Part shown: one piece after another, positions 47,251-59,270 of the stretch | Layout: the number at the start of each line of letters is the position of its first letter | Position numbering within the stretch: position 1 is the stretch's first letter | From: Ilyonectria destructans | Taxonomy: Eukaryota > Ascomycota > Sordariomycetes > Hypocreales > Nectriaceae | Direction of reading: 5' to 3' | DNA: 64,000 nt | Assembly: GCA_020740775.1 (NCBI GenBank) | Contig: JAHEWK010000007.1 | Location: 3,216,790-3,280,789 of the forward strand | Translations under genes and position numbers: made by a program | Notes under the pieces: generated by a model | Told to the model about the DNA's origin: nothing | Databases searched by the model: none | Seen by the model: the letters and a program-made list of their open reading frames with translations, nothing else

Positions 47251-49159
47251 ATGGCCGCCGCAATCCCGACCTCGATTAACTTCAATCAGTTCTTTAACAT
47301 CATTGACGGCAAGACTTCCAACACCAGGCAGACCCGTCATGGCATCAACCCTTCAACTCTTGCTCCGCTTGCGGCTGTTCCGATCAGTGAACTAGCTGAT
47401 GTTGACCTTGCCGTCATTGTTGCTAATAAAGTGGCGCCATCATGGGGTCGGGTTCCATTAAGAGAGCGGCAGCAAGCAGTAACCCGTTACGCCGATGCAA
47501 TTGAAGCCAGGACTGAAGATTTTGTTACAATGCTCGTCAGGGAACAAGGAAAGCCGGTACGTTTACATGAAGATAGTGGACTGACTGCGACTAAGGAGCG
47601 TCTAGCTTTCTGCTGCACGCTTCGAGGTGCAAGAGGCTATCAAGTTTCTCAGAGGCATCGCAAAGATTCCCTTCCCCGAAGAAGAAGTAATCGAGGATAT
47701 CGAAGAACGCCGCGTGGTCCTTCGATATGTCCCTATAGGTCCGTCAAAGACACTCCATCCTCTGAGGAGCAAAGCGCTGACGATAACTGGGTGTAGGGGC
47801 TTCGGTCGCCATTGTCCCGTGGAACTGTAGGTCGTATTCACCAAACTCATGCTCAGATACTAATGGCAACTAGTCCCCATTCTGCTTTGTACGTGCTCGT
47901 CTTCCGTTTTGGGAAGCGTGCGACTTACCTTTCTCTCACAGACTCATTCAAGGCCGCTACGGCTTTGATCGCAGGATGTCCCTTGATAGTCAAGCCTTCG
48001 TAAGGACTCCTGCAGAGATCCATCAGCCTTTAACACAATAGTTAACTATATGCCAGCCCGTTCACTCCATATTCAACCCTCAAGTTGGTTGAACTTGCCC
48101 AGGACTTCTTTTCTCCTGGTGTTCTTCAAGCCTTGAGTGGTGACGACTCTCTTGGTCCTTTGCTCACTTCCCACCCAGGCATAAAGAAGGTTAGCTTTAC
48201 TGGGTCAACTGCAACTGGCCGTAAGGTTATGGAGACCTGTGCAAAAACATTGAAGCGAGTGACACTAGAGCTGTGAGTAATGTGATCATTATACTCAGCC
48301 TGAGATATATTAACTTTGATATTAGAGGAGGAAATGATGGTGCGATTATCTGCAGGGATGTTGACATCGAGTCAACAGCACAGAAGGTGACATATACTCG
48401 ATAATATCTATTGTAGGTGCTAATGACTATCTCAGGTGGCAACTTTTGCTCTTTTTAACTCGGGACAGGTGGGTGAGCCTTCAGCAATGATGGTAATTAA
48501 GATCTGATGTGGACCAGGTTTGCATTGCTATCAAACGTATCTACATTGAATCGACAATTTATCGCCCCTTTGTTGAAGCTATGGCCAAATTCGCAGAGTC
48601 TCTAGTCGTAGGGGACGGTTTCGACGACAAGACATTTCTCGGCCCTGTCCAGAATGCACCACAATACGAGCGTGTACAGGAGATTATTCGGTCAGTTCGA
48701 GACGAGAATCTAAAACTAGCCCTGGGAAAGGCAGAGACGACCTCACCCGACAGAGGCTACTTTATCAACCCAATTATCGTGGATAACCCCCCTGAAGACT
48801 CCAAGATTGTCATGGAGGAGCCGTTTGGTAGGCAGCTCGAATGAGAGAGAAAATAATAATACTAAGATATCACAGGACCTATCTTCCCAGTTATGCAATG
48901 GGACTCGGAAGAAGATGTCATCCAACGAGTGAACAATGGCGAAATGGGACTGGGTGCGTCCATTTGGACACGGGATGCCGCACAGGCCGATCGGATCTCA
49001 ACGCAGCTCGAAGCTGGCAATATTTGGATTAACTCTCACCAGCAGCTTCAACCAAATGCTCCGTTTGGTGGCCATAAGAGCAGTGGCATTGGGTCTGAGT
49101 TGGGACTCGATGGGATCAAGTCGTATTGCAACAGCCAAACGATCTACAAGTATAAGTAA
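47251..49159 (+). CDS. NAD(P)-dependent aldehyde dehydrogenase, ten exons
   Basis: Oxidises aldehydes to carboxylic acids. Ten exons join exactly in frame to 481 aa: 47,251-47,556, 47,606-47,738, 47,797-47,826, 47,874-47,888, 47,942-47,999, 48,057-48,272, 48,326-48,386, 48,436-48,468, 48,518-48,827, 48,876-49,159. Introns are 47-58 nt, all GT-AG. Motifs run in order: AIVPWNFP (partly on the 30-nt third exon and 15-nt fourth exon), GCPLIVKPS, FTGSTATG (NAD site), catalytic Glu252 in TLELGG, catalytic Cys286 in NSGQVC, EEPFGPIFPV, and the C-terminal PFGGHKSSGIG. The Glu-Cys spacing of 34 is the family norm. It is intact. The tiny exon is required by the frame on both sides, but its boundaries deserve RNA confirmation. 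It would close the oxidative route to an acid. Confidence 0.92.
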
Positions 49160-49249
49160 AAGGAAGGATTTGTACGGGCTAGCTTGTAGCTAGTGCAAAA
49201 GGCCTTGTGTTATTTCCTATGATTGTTGCGATGGCTCAGCCCTTGGCCA

Positions 49250-49738
49250 ATTCAGGCTCTCGTGTGTCGACAGACACCGCTAGAAAGCCATGTTCTAGCA
49301 CATGCAGCTTGGCGCCATTGCCCCACAGCGAGTACATGTCGGCGCGGTCGTGGTACATACGGTCCCGGACGTGAGGGAGCCGTTGCTGGCGTCAGGGGGT
49401 GCGTGAGGAGGCGCGGCGCACCGGTATGGCACCCCGTCACCTCGCGTCAGTCTTAGAAGAGCAGCGCGGGCGCGAGCCGCCACGCGTTCCTGCATGAAGT
49501 CGCGGAAGGGTGCTATGTCGGAACTAGCGCCGGCGCAGAGGAGCAACGTCTTCTCGGCGTCGCTGGGGAAATGGAATGCATCGTGGGAGGGGCGCACGGC
49601 CCCGTGAAGGTAGCTTGTGGTGACGACGATGAGGCGGCCGTGACTTAACAGGGAGGGCTTATCTAGGAAGGGGCACGAGATGGAGTTGTGCGTTGTAAGG
49701 GGTGGGCTGGCCTCCGAAGACTTACTACGGGCGGTCAT
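49250..49738 (-). pseudogene. relic of a CYP505-type (P450-reductase fusion) FAD/NADPH domain
   Basis: Only the reductase C-terminus remains. The first frame reads VRPSHDAFHFPSDAEKT then LLLCAGASSDIAPFRDFMQE, the NADPH-binding CAGxGIAPFRGFxQE box with key Gly residues replaced. In a second frame, VRDRMYHDRADMYSLWGNGA and KLHV (49,298-49,375) match the family's last motif before the terminal CG box. The piece in between is shifted, and neither the P450 nor the FMN domain is nearby, so this is a decayed fragment. CYP505 enzymes are self-sufficient subterminal fatty-acid hydroxylases, which fits the neighbouring gene set. It could alternatively come from another diflavin reductase. Confidence 0.7.
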
Positions 49739-50986
49739 GAATGGGAGGCAGCATGCCGGAGGGTGATTGACGGGAGCATTTCCAGAAGCTCCTTGCTAGA
49801 ATATTAGGACCGCGGCCCTCTTTTTAGTAATCTCGACGTCATAATTACCCCCAGCTAACTTCTCCAGCTTCCTGATTATCACGAGGCCATAGGGGCTCTA
49901 GTATTACACGCACCCGGAGGAGGGACCAGAGGCTCAACAGTTAAAAAAAAAAAAACTAACAATAGATCAACAGCGCAGACCAAATACCTAGCCCACAGAT
50001 TTAACAGTAACTCAAAAAGAACTAAAGTTTCTACTCCAAGGCAAGCTTTCACAATACCTTAATAAGCTGGGACAGTGGCATCCTGGAAAAGGTAAAATAG
50101 CCAAGGGAATAAATGCTCCGTAGGTGCTCTCGCATTCTGTCGCATTCCAATCAGCCGTCCACATCACACCACACATCACACAACCTATCAGACCAATAGC
50201 TGCCCCTTTCCACACAACCATGCGAGACAACAGGCCCTTGCCAGGCGGCATATATGAAAGCATTCCATATACTTTATATGACTTCATTCAAATACATCCT
50301 AATAGCATACCTCAGCTCCAAGAAGCAGCTAAGAAATGCAATTTGAAGTGTGACGGTCGGGCTTACGCTAGAGGGGGTCTAGGGTAGGTCCAAGACGTTG
50401 TTGAAGTAGGGCTTGGTCAAGCTAGCCCCACAGCTAGGGCAAGAAGGGCAGCAGGGAATATACGCACTGTATTTAATAGGGGATGCCCTCTAGCCCTCTG
50501 TAAATAAAACACCGATCCTAAGAGAGAGACTATGACAGACGTGTGACAATTAAGTGGATCAGGACGTTGTAGTATGTAGTCTAGTAGGCAATTGCGACTT
50601 AGGCTTTCAACACCACAACATGAATTTCTAGTCTTCTGTAGATTTATTGAATATATATTTATATCGCTAATATGTAAATGCATTTATTTCGGCCATTATG
50701 TCCATGTTGCTGTTGCAGGTCGTGGTCAAAGTAGAATCCTCGACGGCCATCATCAGTGGAGCAACTGTAAGTGTTACACTTTCCTAACCAGGTTAGCGCA
50801 TTTCATGTCCCCAATCTCAGTTCAGTTACTTCAGGGGAAGTCATCGGAAGTCACCAACCACAGAAGCAACAATAAATGTCCGATTTGTAGATAATTAAGA
50901 ACAGGACCCCACTGTCCTACATCGGCGTCGCTTGCAAGTGAGACGTACGCAAAACGTTTAATGATGGCCGTATGCGAGATCATTAG
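49739..50986. other. intergenic, no confident gene
   Basis: GC-normal to AT-moderate sequence with a 13-A run near 49,943. A 55-codon ATG frame at 50,220-50,387 (MRDNRPLPGGIYESIPY start) has no recognisable domain. Around 50,719-50,890 there are exon-like pieces with plausible splice sites (GTAAGT at about 50,767) that might be 5' exons of the gene fragment at 50,987, but I cannot join them reliably. Confidence 0.4.
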
Positions 50987-51505
50987 GAAAACAAACCATT
51001 TCGGAAGCTTCATCAGTGGATATGTGCCGCCTTGCAGCAGATTCCAGCGGAGCGTAGGCTATCACAGGTATTCGCACGTCAACTTCGATATTACCTTTTT
51101 ATATATAATTAGGTGTTACCATACCCTTCGCCAGGAGGGCTAGCGCCGAGGACTAAAAATGGCAAGCGCCGGTGGTTTTCGATAGATATCCAGGGTGAAA
51201 TCGGACTCACGCTAGAGAACGCTTCCTCGAAAAGCTGGTGCTGGGCGAGAACCCGCTGGCGGCCGGGATACCCTGCACCCGTCCCTCAATACCTCGATTG
51301 GAGCCAGGATCAATGGCAGTCTTGGATTGATCGCCATATCGACCAAGCGTTGCTATACGAGGCATGGGAAGTCCGCCGCGACCATGGAAGGGGCTATATA
51401 ACAGACTGCGAATCCAGAGCCGGCCCAGAGGTAACTCTGGAAGAAATCGACGATATCCTCGATCAGGTTGCAGCCTTATCACCCTTCTCGCCCGCTAGCC
51501 TATAG
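50987..51505 (+). CDS. hypothetical protein, partial (two 3' exons)
   Basis: Exon 50,987-51,067 (ENKPFRKLHQWICAALQQIP and on) and exon 51,113-51,505 (RRWFSIDIQGEIGLTL ... ITDCESRAGPEVTLEEIDDI ... stop) join in phase across a 45-nt intron with GTATTC-ATTAG ends. There is an AG immediately before the first exon and no ATG, so a 5' part is missing or unrecognised. The joined 157 aa are rich in Trp and charged residues and end in an acidic helix. No family was recognised. It lies at the edge of a RIP block and may be the remainder of a larger gene. Confidence 0.45.
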
Positions 51506-53240
51506 GAAAGAGTTATAATAAAGCCTGGCTGATTAAGCCGTGCAGAGAACTTACTTTAGCAAATATTCCGAGTCCTGCAGAGCTCCGAGGCCAAATAGAT
51601 AGTTTGCATTATACTAAAGAATTACAGCCCAGCCTGCATTCTAGAGACGTTAGTGATAAGCAGATTCTATTTTCTCCTGCCCGACCTCCTTTACTTTCAA
51701 AATTCATTCCCAGCTGCTATAGGTCTCCTAAACAGCCCGAATATCCGGCATATACCCATCCAGCCCGCTGTAAATATTTATAATAAGCTGAAGGCAGTTG
51801 CCAGTAGGGAGCTAGAGCTGCAGGTTAGGATAATAACTGTACGTACGATATATATAAAAGTAAGGAGTATCAGATATTGCTGCCAATTAGCTGGGCCGAG
51901 ATAGATAAGTATAGAGAGAAAGTATAATAGAGAATATTATTAAATCTATATCGACCGGAATAAATCTAAAGCTGCTATTAAAGATTTTCTTTAAGAGTGA
52001 GAGAGATTTAACTAGTAACTATATAGAAATTTATCGGATACTGCAGAAGATAAGGTGTATCTTATTAGATTGGACTATATATCTAGTATCAGACCTAGTG
52101 GGTTATATAATTAATTGCCTATAGTGGGGCTGCAAAAGTTATAATACACCCCAAGTTAAACATATATTACAGTACCTTTACTAAATAAAGGCTATATCTT
52201 TATTAAATTCTAGCAAAATTAAATAGAGATTAATAAAAAGATTATATATATCAATCTATAGCCTATTAAATAGAGTATTAAATAGCCTCTTTAATATTTT
52301 ATATACTAGATATATATATAAATTACTGCTTCTATTCTATACTTTATTAAAAAAATTAAATTCTATAATACCTTTAATTTAATTTCTTTTTACAGCTTAA
52401 TTATAGCTTTAATTAATTACTACTTAGATTTCTTATTTTTAGATATTATTAAAAATTTAAGATATTACTTATAGATTCTTATTTTAAGAATAGCCTATAG
52501 ATTTTTAATAGAATTAAGATTAAAACTATAGAGCAGTTAGTCTATTATCTTAATCCTTTTATTTTTATATTATTCCAGCAGCTACCCTATTATTAATTAA
52601 AACTAAAAAAATAATAAATTATTATACTAAAAGTAGCTATTTCTAATAATAATATAAAGAAGGTATTACTATAGGTATTTAAGTAGAATTTATACTATAA
52701 TACTACTATATTCAGATTTAGAATTACTATAAAAAGAAACTATTAAAATATACCTAAAATAGTTAAAAATACTAAAAAATATCTATAAATATCTTATTAA
52801 AGTAATATAGGCCTAAATATTCTATCTAAATAATCTCTTATATTAGAAACAGTTAGAGAGGGTATAATTATATTAGGAAAATATACTAACTTATAGAAGT
52901 ACTAACTATATCTCTAGCTTATACCCCAGATAATAATAATTTTATTTAAAAAGATTTAAAACTTCTAAAAATTACTAGATATATATATATATCGCCTAGT
53001 AAAATATAGATATTTTCTAGCTATAGCCTTACTGATAAAAGGCTAAAAAAGTAACTTAAAATATATAATTCCCTTACTTCTAAAGAATATCAGAATTATC
53101 TTCCTTAAGCAGTCTAAATCGGCCTTATTAATTAATTTATTAACTTAAATATAAAAGTTATTCTCTATAACCCTTAAGATCCTGTTTTTTTTCCTGAGTT
53201 TCTAGCTTATATAGCCAGTTGGACTTAGATTAGTCTTAAC
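51506..53240. repeat. RIP-degenerated repeat block with readable left edge
   Basis: From 51,506 to about 51,900 composition is intermediate and a plus-strand frame is partly readable around stops (LRGQIDSLHYTKELQPSLHS). From there to 53,240 it is fully AT-converted with no frames. This is consistent with an old repeat whose RIP intensity rises rightward. Family unknown. Confidence 0.65.
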
Positions 53241-55471
53241 CACTCTTTTAGTCGGGATACCGCCAAACGATACTATAAATCGCATACCAACTTAGCCCCT
53301 CCTCAATACAATTACAGCAGCAGACACACCCAAATTGTACCTCTAAATAATCCTTATTCTTATATAAGGTGAATAATATATTTGCAACACCATTCTGACC
53401 TAAATTAGCTGCATAATACGTCGTTAAAGTAGAGGGTCGATTATAGTATAGATAGAGGGAAAGCAGGGTACAAGAAAATATATTGTAACTTTTGGCCACC
53501 CACTGTAGCACTTTGCCACAAGGCTTAGGAAGCAGCTTCTAGCTGATTCTACACAGCACAGAACAGGTATATAAAGCTTGCTCTGATACCTCAGAATAAG
53601 AAGAGAGGAGGAGAAGATACACATATAATATAATATATACGATTAATATCAGAGTGCCACGCTAGCTTTCTGACACATCTCGTGCCTCTTTTGCCTCTCT
53701 CCCCTCGACCCCCCCGACTCTGCCCCGTCTTATCCCGGTTGCCCGCTAAACTCAACTAGGGAGGTCCTCGAATCTCGCATTGTGCACCGTCGCTGTAGCG
53801 GCTCTATCCCACTGGCTTGATCGCATTTGCGTCTTTTCTAGAAGGGAAAAAACTACCCGCAAACCCGCTGCTAGTCTCTGTTAATGCCGGCCTCACCTCC
53901 GTAGCCTGGGCTGTCGACCTATTACCCTACTTTTATTGTATTATCACGTCGTCTTGTCCACGAAGACCAACCACCAAACGATCCTGCAGTAGCATCTGCG
54001 GCCCGCTGTCGGCTTCTGGCTTGAGCCTTGCTCGTCTTCCCGAAACCAGCCGACGTCCTCTTCTTCATTCAGCCTAGTGTCTCCCCCCCCAATGTTCTGC
54101 ATCTTCCATACCGTCTTCTATACATGAACTGCATGTAATTAAGAGGTTCAATGCCACTTTCGCACAGACACCAACTTAATACGCCCTGTACTTGTAAAGA
54201 CCGCGCCCTTTGCTCACGCCTTCTGCTTTCGCTCACGGCACGACTCTCGCCCGACGCTTCAAACTCTCCAGCCGGTGTCTCCGAATGGCAGGTCGCTCGG
54301 AACCGGCACGCACACGAAGCAAGAGAAAACTGAAACAAAAGAAGCGGGTTTCAGGGATAAAAATCACAACATATTTGCAAACCCTCCTATTCCATCGCAT
54401 ATGGTAAATAATAGTATTCAATCCATCGAGCCAATCGCCCCGCCTGTCATTGGTTGCGCAACCACCCTCGTCGTCGCTATCATGCTCGCGGGCCGTCTGC
54501 TGGGGCCCAGTGCCTGTGGAGAGCCTGGAGATGTTCCAGTTCCACAGCCAGAGATGCTCTCGTTCGTCCGCAAGTGCCCACGGCCAGTCCACAGCCAGAT
54601 ATCGATCTCTAATACGATCTCAATTTCTAATAGCATTATAAGTCAAAAATTATTGCCCCGGAGTGAATCCTTTCATCCTGTTTGCCTGCTTCACCCAAGA
54701 GGGTGGCCATCGCTTCATTCGGCCCGCATCTCTGACTAGGGACCATCCCTGGGTTACCCACAAGAGACTCCGCAACTGACCACCCCTGAGCTGCTATTTT
54801 AGTCATATAAACTCCCACTTGCCTCCCATTTGCCTCCCAGAAGGCCCCAACCCCCCTGCGCCGTTGGGCTTCACGTCTGAGCTTACTGAGGACCGAAATT
54901 GACTCAAGGGGGGGGGTTGGGGGGGATTACCGTTGATCTCGTCCGAGCCGTTTTGCGATGCGTCGTGTGTGTTCTGCATGCGGTTCCCCGCCCCGGGGTC
55001 GCCCACTGACCACCAAACGAGGCTTCCTTGTCTTGCTAATGGTTATTGTTAATGCGCCTCCCGCGGGTTGTTGATAATTTACTCTCGATGCCGCACACAT
55101 CCCGTCTTGGCGTTTTCTACTAAGATGGTGAAACCCTTAGTTAAACGGCATCTCGTGATCACGCCCCTCGCCCCAAGGTCCAGACTTTCGGCCTCCGAAC
55201 TTGCAGCCTCGAGGATGGTGGTGAACGCGGCCACTCCGCGTCTGGGGAGAATCCATGCTCATCTCATAGCAAGTCTAGAGTTGCTATGTGTCAAGATATC
55301 CTAACCCTCAAATAAGCACCTCCCCAGATTCAACTAAGATCCACCCAGAAACTATGACTAAACGTGAATAAATATGACTAACAGGAACTCTGACGGCAAT
55401 TTCTCGTAACCTTCCAACCAGAGCGAGAGGCCAACGACGGTGATCTTTCGGTTCTAATGAGCGAGTTCATT

Positions 55472-55624
55472 TCAGGAGTTCCTCCTCTTCTGGATCGATT
55501 CCTCACTATTTTGGCTCTGCGTATGGAGAAATCCCAAGCCACGCTCTAGTACGCTCTCTTTGAGCGATTCATAGGCTTCATCTAATTCCAGACTGGCCTG
55601 GTCCAACGTCTGAGATCTCTCAAC
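55472..55624 (-). pseudogene. short exon-like relic, amphipathic helix
   Basis: A minus-strand frame of about 50 codons runs from an AG acceptor (CTGTAG at about 55,625) to TGA. It reads RSQTLDQASLELDEAYESL then KESVLERGLGFLHTQSQ, a regular amphipathic helical pattern that is unusually protein-like for this region. No ATG and no neighbouring exons could be joined. It may be the last exon of a lost gene. Family unknown. Confidence 0.3.
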
Positions 55625-56180
55625 CTACAGGGTAGGGGTATCACTCCATTCCCGAACGTCGAATTTCGTTGCAGAGTTATGGTGAAACCTGAGGGTTGGA
55701 ATGGAGATTACGCTAAATGATTGATCGATAGTTTATTTTGGAGCTAAGAACTAATTGAATGAGGCCATTTCCATAAAATGTGAAAACGTGTGCAGAAATG
55801 CCGAGCATTCGAGCAGATATTTAAGAACTTCATGAACGGAGTAGCCTCTTGGACCAAATTAGATTTTTCAACTGCCTAGCACTTGTCAGTATTCTCTAAA
55901 AACAACTTCCTACCATTAATTTGAATCTCAGTTAAGTGCAGCGTATTTATGTCGACTGATAAAACGACATTTTTAATCACAAATGCAGTCCGCTTCGGGC
56001 ACTCTCTTCCAACTTTGGTGGAATGCTAACACACTCGTCGAGACCTAGCTATCAGCCGTATGCTTTTATTTACCCGTTCTATGTAGTTATTTATATTGTC
56101 GTAGGACTTAGAGATGACTTCCCAGGTCTTGGCACTTCACGCGATTGGCGGGGCCTTTACCCAGTCCCAAGATGGGCACC

Positions 56181-56270
56181 GAAGCGGAAGCGGAAGCGGA
56201 AGCGGAAGCATATGCAGAGGCGAAAGCAGATGCAAAGCGGAAGCGGAATCAGAAGCGGAAGCCGAGGCAG
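56181..56270. repeat. GGAAGC microsatellite
   Basis: Five perfect to near-perfect hexamers (GAAGCG frame) at 56,181-56,209, followed by an imperfect continuation (GCAAAGCGGAAGCGGAATCA and related) to 56,270. The open frames crossing it owe their Arg/Lys or Ser/Gly runs to this repeat. Confidence 0.85.
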
Positions 56271-56560
56271 ATGTATGTTTTATTGTTAATTTGATGGCCT
56301 GGGGTAAATGCGGGGTAATTGTAGAATATCCCGAGGAAGACGCCTTTAGAAGTTAAGTAGATATTGTTTGATTATCTGCGGTATGCTCTAATAAACTGGT
56401 TAGTCTGTTGAGGCTGAGGCTTACACTTAACTTAAGTACTTATGAAAGTTCTAAGAATTTTTAGGATGAGTAATTTCCTACTTAATTTTATATTCTAAAT
56501 TCTATTTTGGTAATAGCTGAATTCCGCACTATAGCCCTTAAACTGAGGGGTATTAGCTGC

Positions 56561-59050
56561 CTCTTCCGACTGTAACTTACCTCCTAAGTTAAATAAATAT
56601 ATATAATATAATAGGAAAGTATATTAAATAATTTACTTTAATAAGAGGAAATTTAAGCTTAATTAGCTGATAATAGGCTTATAATACTCTATAAGAAGTA
56701 CTAGATATAGATCTACTTATATTTCTTACTTACTAATTATTTTAAGTAACTTATAACTTCTAGTTAAAAGTAATCTTATTAAGTTTTTTATAATAGCTAC
56801 CTTTACTTAGTTAGCAGATAATTCTTATAAGCTTAAGCTTATAACTATTTTACCTTTTAGTATAGATAATATTAGCTAGCTATAGAAAAACCTATAACTA
56901 CTAAAATTAATACCTTTCTTAAAATAACTAATTTTAAGCTTACCTCTTTCTAAAGAGTGTTATAGTAAATAGATATCCTTATATCTTAATTAAGTAAGTT
57001 TTTAGCTATTTAGTAGGTATTTTAGGCTCTAAAGACTGACTAAGAATTATATCTAGCTTAATTTAAATACTGAATATAACTAAATTATCTATATTTATTT
57101 TTTATTCTAAAAATTAGACTTTACTGTAGCCCTTATATATACTACTATTTTCTATATTCTTACTTAAATCCCTACTACTGCAGTTATAACTTATAGCAGT
57201 AAAAAGATTATTCAGTATAGCTATTAATAATATTATAAAATAGTACTTTAGTTTTTAAATTGGATATTCTATAGTAATTCCACTTAGGAAACTGTTAAAT
57301 ATATCAGTTAGGTAAATATAATTCACTCTAGAATCTGAAAATACTTTTCTGAAGTATTTAGCTTCCTCTAGAAGGTATAAATAGCAATTATTAGATTCTC
57401 TTACTTTAAGAGTTTTATCAGAAAGACTATTAGTATACAGAGAGATATTTACCCTAAGGTTTTAATAGCTTTTTCTTCTTAAGGAGAGAGACTTACTAGT
57501 TATTTTATTACTAAGCTGAGTAATAATTCTTAGTTAATAGGTATTAATTACCCTTATACTTAGGATAAATTAGAGGCCTTTTAGATATAGTATAATAACT
57601 TTCTATTTAATAAGTAGATCTTACTGGAGTATTTAAAGAAAGGCTGTAAAATAGCAGTGGGATTTATAGATTAATTTTATAAACTGTAGTTTCTAAGGTA
57701 TACTTATTCTATATATATACCAGCCTTATAAGTATATAAGTAGCTAATTAATAGTCTTTCTCCTTAAGACCTCTATAGTTTTTAGAGCAGTAAGTTCTTC
57801 TTACTTTTATACTATTAGAATGTTAGTAGAGGTAGGAATTAGGGGATTTAAATCCACTCTTTTTAGGTATTATAAAGCTAATCTTAAAGATTAATTTTAA
57901 TCTATAAGATACTCTATTACTGAACTCTAATAAGCTAGAATTAAATATATTCCGGGATAATCTTATAAAATCTAACTTAAAAAGAGTTAATAAAGATATT
58001 AAAGAATAAAGAGACTTTTAGATTTAAATACTTTATTTTACTTTCTTCTTATTAGTAACTCTTACAGTTAGTATTATTTTTATAATTAGAAGATAAATAG
58101 TATACTTTAATAGCTAGCTGCTTAGCTTTTATTATACTATTAAAGTAAGGTCTATTAAATTAATCTATTAATTTAATACTAAAGAAGTTATATTAAAGGG
58201 GTCTTACAGTTAAATTTAATATTATTATTACTTTTAAAGGCAGATAGTAAAAAGAAATAAAACCTTCTTATTAATTTAATTAGATAGATTTTTATTTCTT
58301 TAGTATTTCTATTTTCTTAGTTATATAGCTATTTTAAAATTACTCTTTATTTCTTTTTTTAACTTAAGTCTTTAAGCTTAATCTGCTATATTTTATACCT
58401 TTAGATAGCCCTTTAGATTTTAAAACTTAATAATTATATTAATATTATAACTAATAATTAATTTTATATATAAAGCTATAATAATACTAGTAGGATATAG
58501 AGTAAAAATAATTAACTTAGGGGTAAAATACTAATAATTTCTATTTTTCACTTTAAAGGGCTTTAATATATTTAAAAAGTTATTAGATAAGTATATACTA
58601 TTATATAATATTAAATTTATAGTATCTATTTACTATACTACTTATATTATAGTAATAATATTAATTTTTAATTTTAGTTTTAATTTTTAATATTTCTCTA
58701 TTAATAGAGAAGGCTTACTATAATAGATAAATAAGATACTATAGCTAACTTTACTATATAAAAGTAAGTATACTTTAGATTATCTATAATTACAGTATAT
58801 ATATATTAAAATATAGATAAGTAAATTATATAAATAGCTAAAAGCTATTAGAGTTTAAATAATATATAATTATACTGTATATATACTATAGAATTACTAT
58901 AAAATTACTATAAAATTAATTTAAGTATTAATAGAAATATAGAGATATTATAGATTTAATATTAAAGGCCTCTATATTTAAATTAATAAGTAAGTTTAAA
59001 ATTTAAGTATAATTTTAAATAGAAGTAAATTTATAGTTATTAATAAAGAG
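56561..59050. repeat. RIP-degenerated AT-rich block
   Basis: No open frames of 60 codons, TpA-rich and nearly CpG-free. No element could be identified. It ends abruptly at the less mutated LTR copy at 59,051. Confidence 0.75.
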
Positions 59051-59270
59051 TGTGACAATCAGTATACTACACTATACTTATAAGTCTAGAGTAGGCTGAT
59101 TCTAATTGGTAGTTTATATAATAGGGAATCAGGCGGGTTAAGACTTAAATAAGCATATTACGTCTGATAATAGTAGAGTTAAAGATACTTAATATAATCA
59201 AGTTGTGTTAATAGCTGAGGAGCTGCCTATACTAGATATATACTTCTCAGATGACTATATACTATATGTC
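59051..59270. mobile_element. solo/partial LTR of the gypsy family, lightly mutated
   Basis: This begins TGTGACAATCAGTATACTAC and follows the LTRs at 17,734 and 25,433 base by base for about 220 bp, but keeps C and G where those have T and A (for example CAGGCGGGTTAAG, CATATTACGTCTG). After about 59,265 it departs: the sequence contains GGACTGTT and GGGACTAATAG repeats not present in the other LTRs, so it is a diverged or recombined LTR rather than a full copy. No internal retrotransposon sequence adjoins it. Confidence 0.8.

Larger units (their letters stand above)
53241..56560. other. GC-normal island with no defensible gene
   Basis: This is 3.3 kb of normal composition between RIP blocks. 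Stretches near 53,680-54,060 are C/T-rich like fungal 5' leaders. Open frames of 60-154 codons occur on both strands and overlap each other without family motifs. G-runs occur at 54,908-54,925. It may be promoter or UTR sequence of a deleted gene, or old unique sequence between insertions. Confidence 0.45.

Noticed and set aside
33061..51905. Secondary-metabolite cluster with a backbone enzyme
   Set aside because: No PKS, NRPS, terpene synthase or prenyltransferase motifs were found in any frame of the island.
54233..54739. 119-codon minus and 154-codon plus frames
   Set aside because: Mutually overlapping, no family pattern, and composition not clearly coding.
56023..56356. Two overlapping plus-strand frames with Arg/Lys or Ser/Gly/Glu/Ala runs
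   Set aside because: The residues come from the GGAAGC hexamer repeat read in different frames; no other support.
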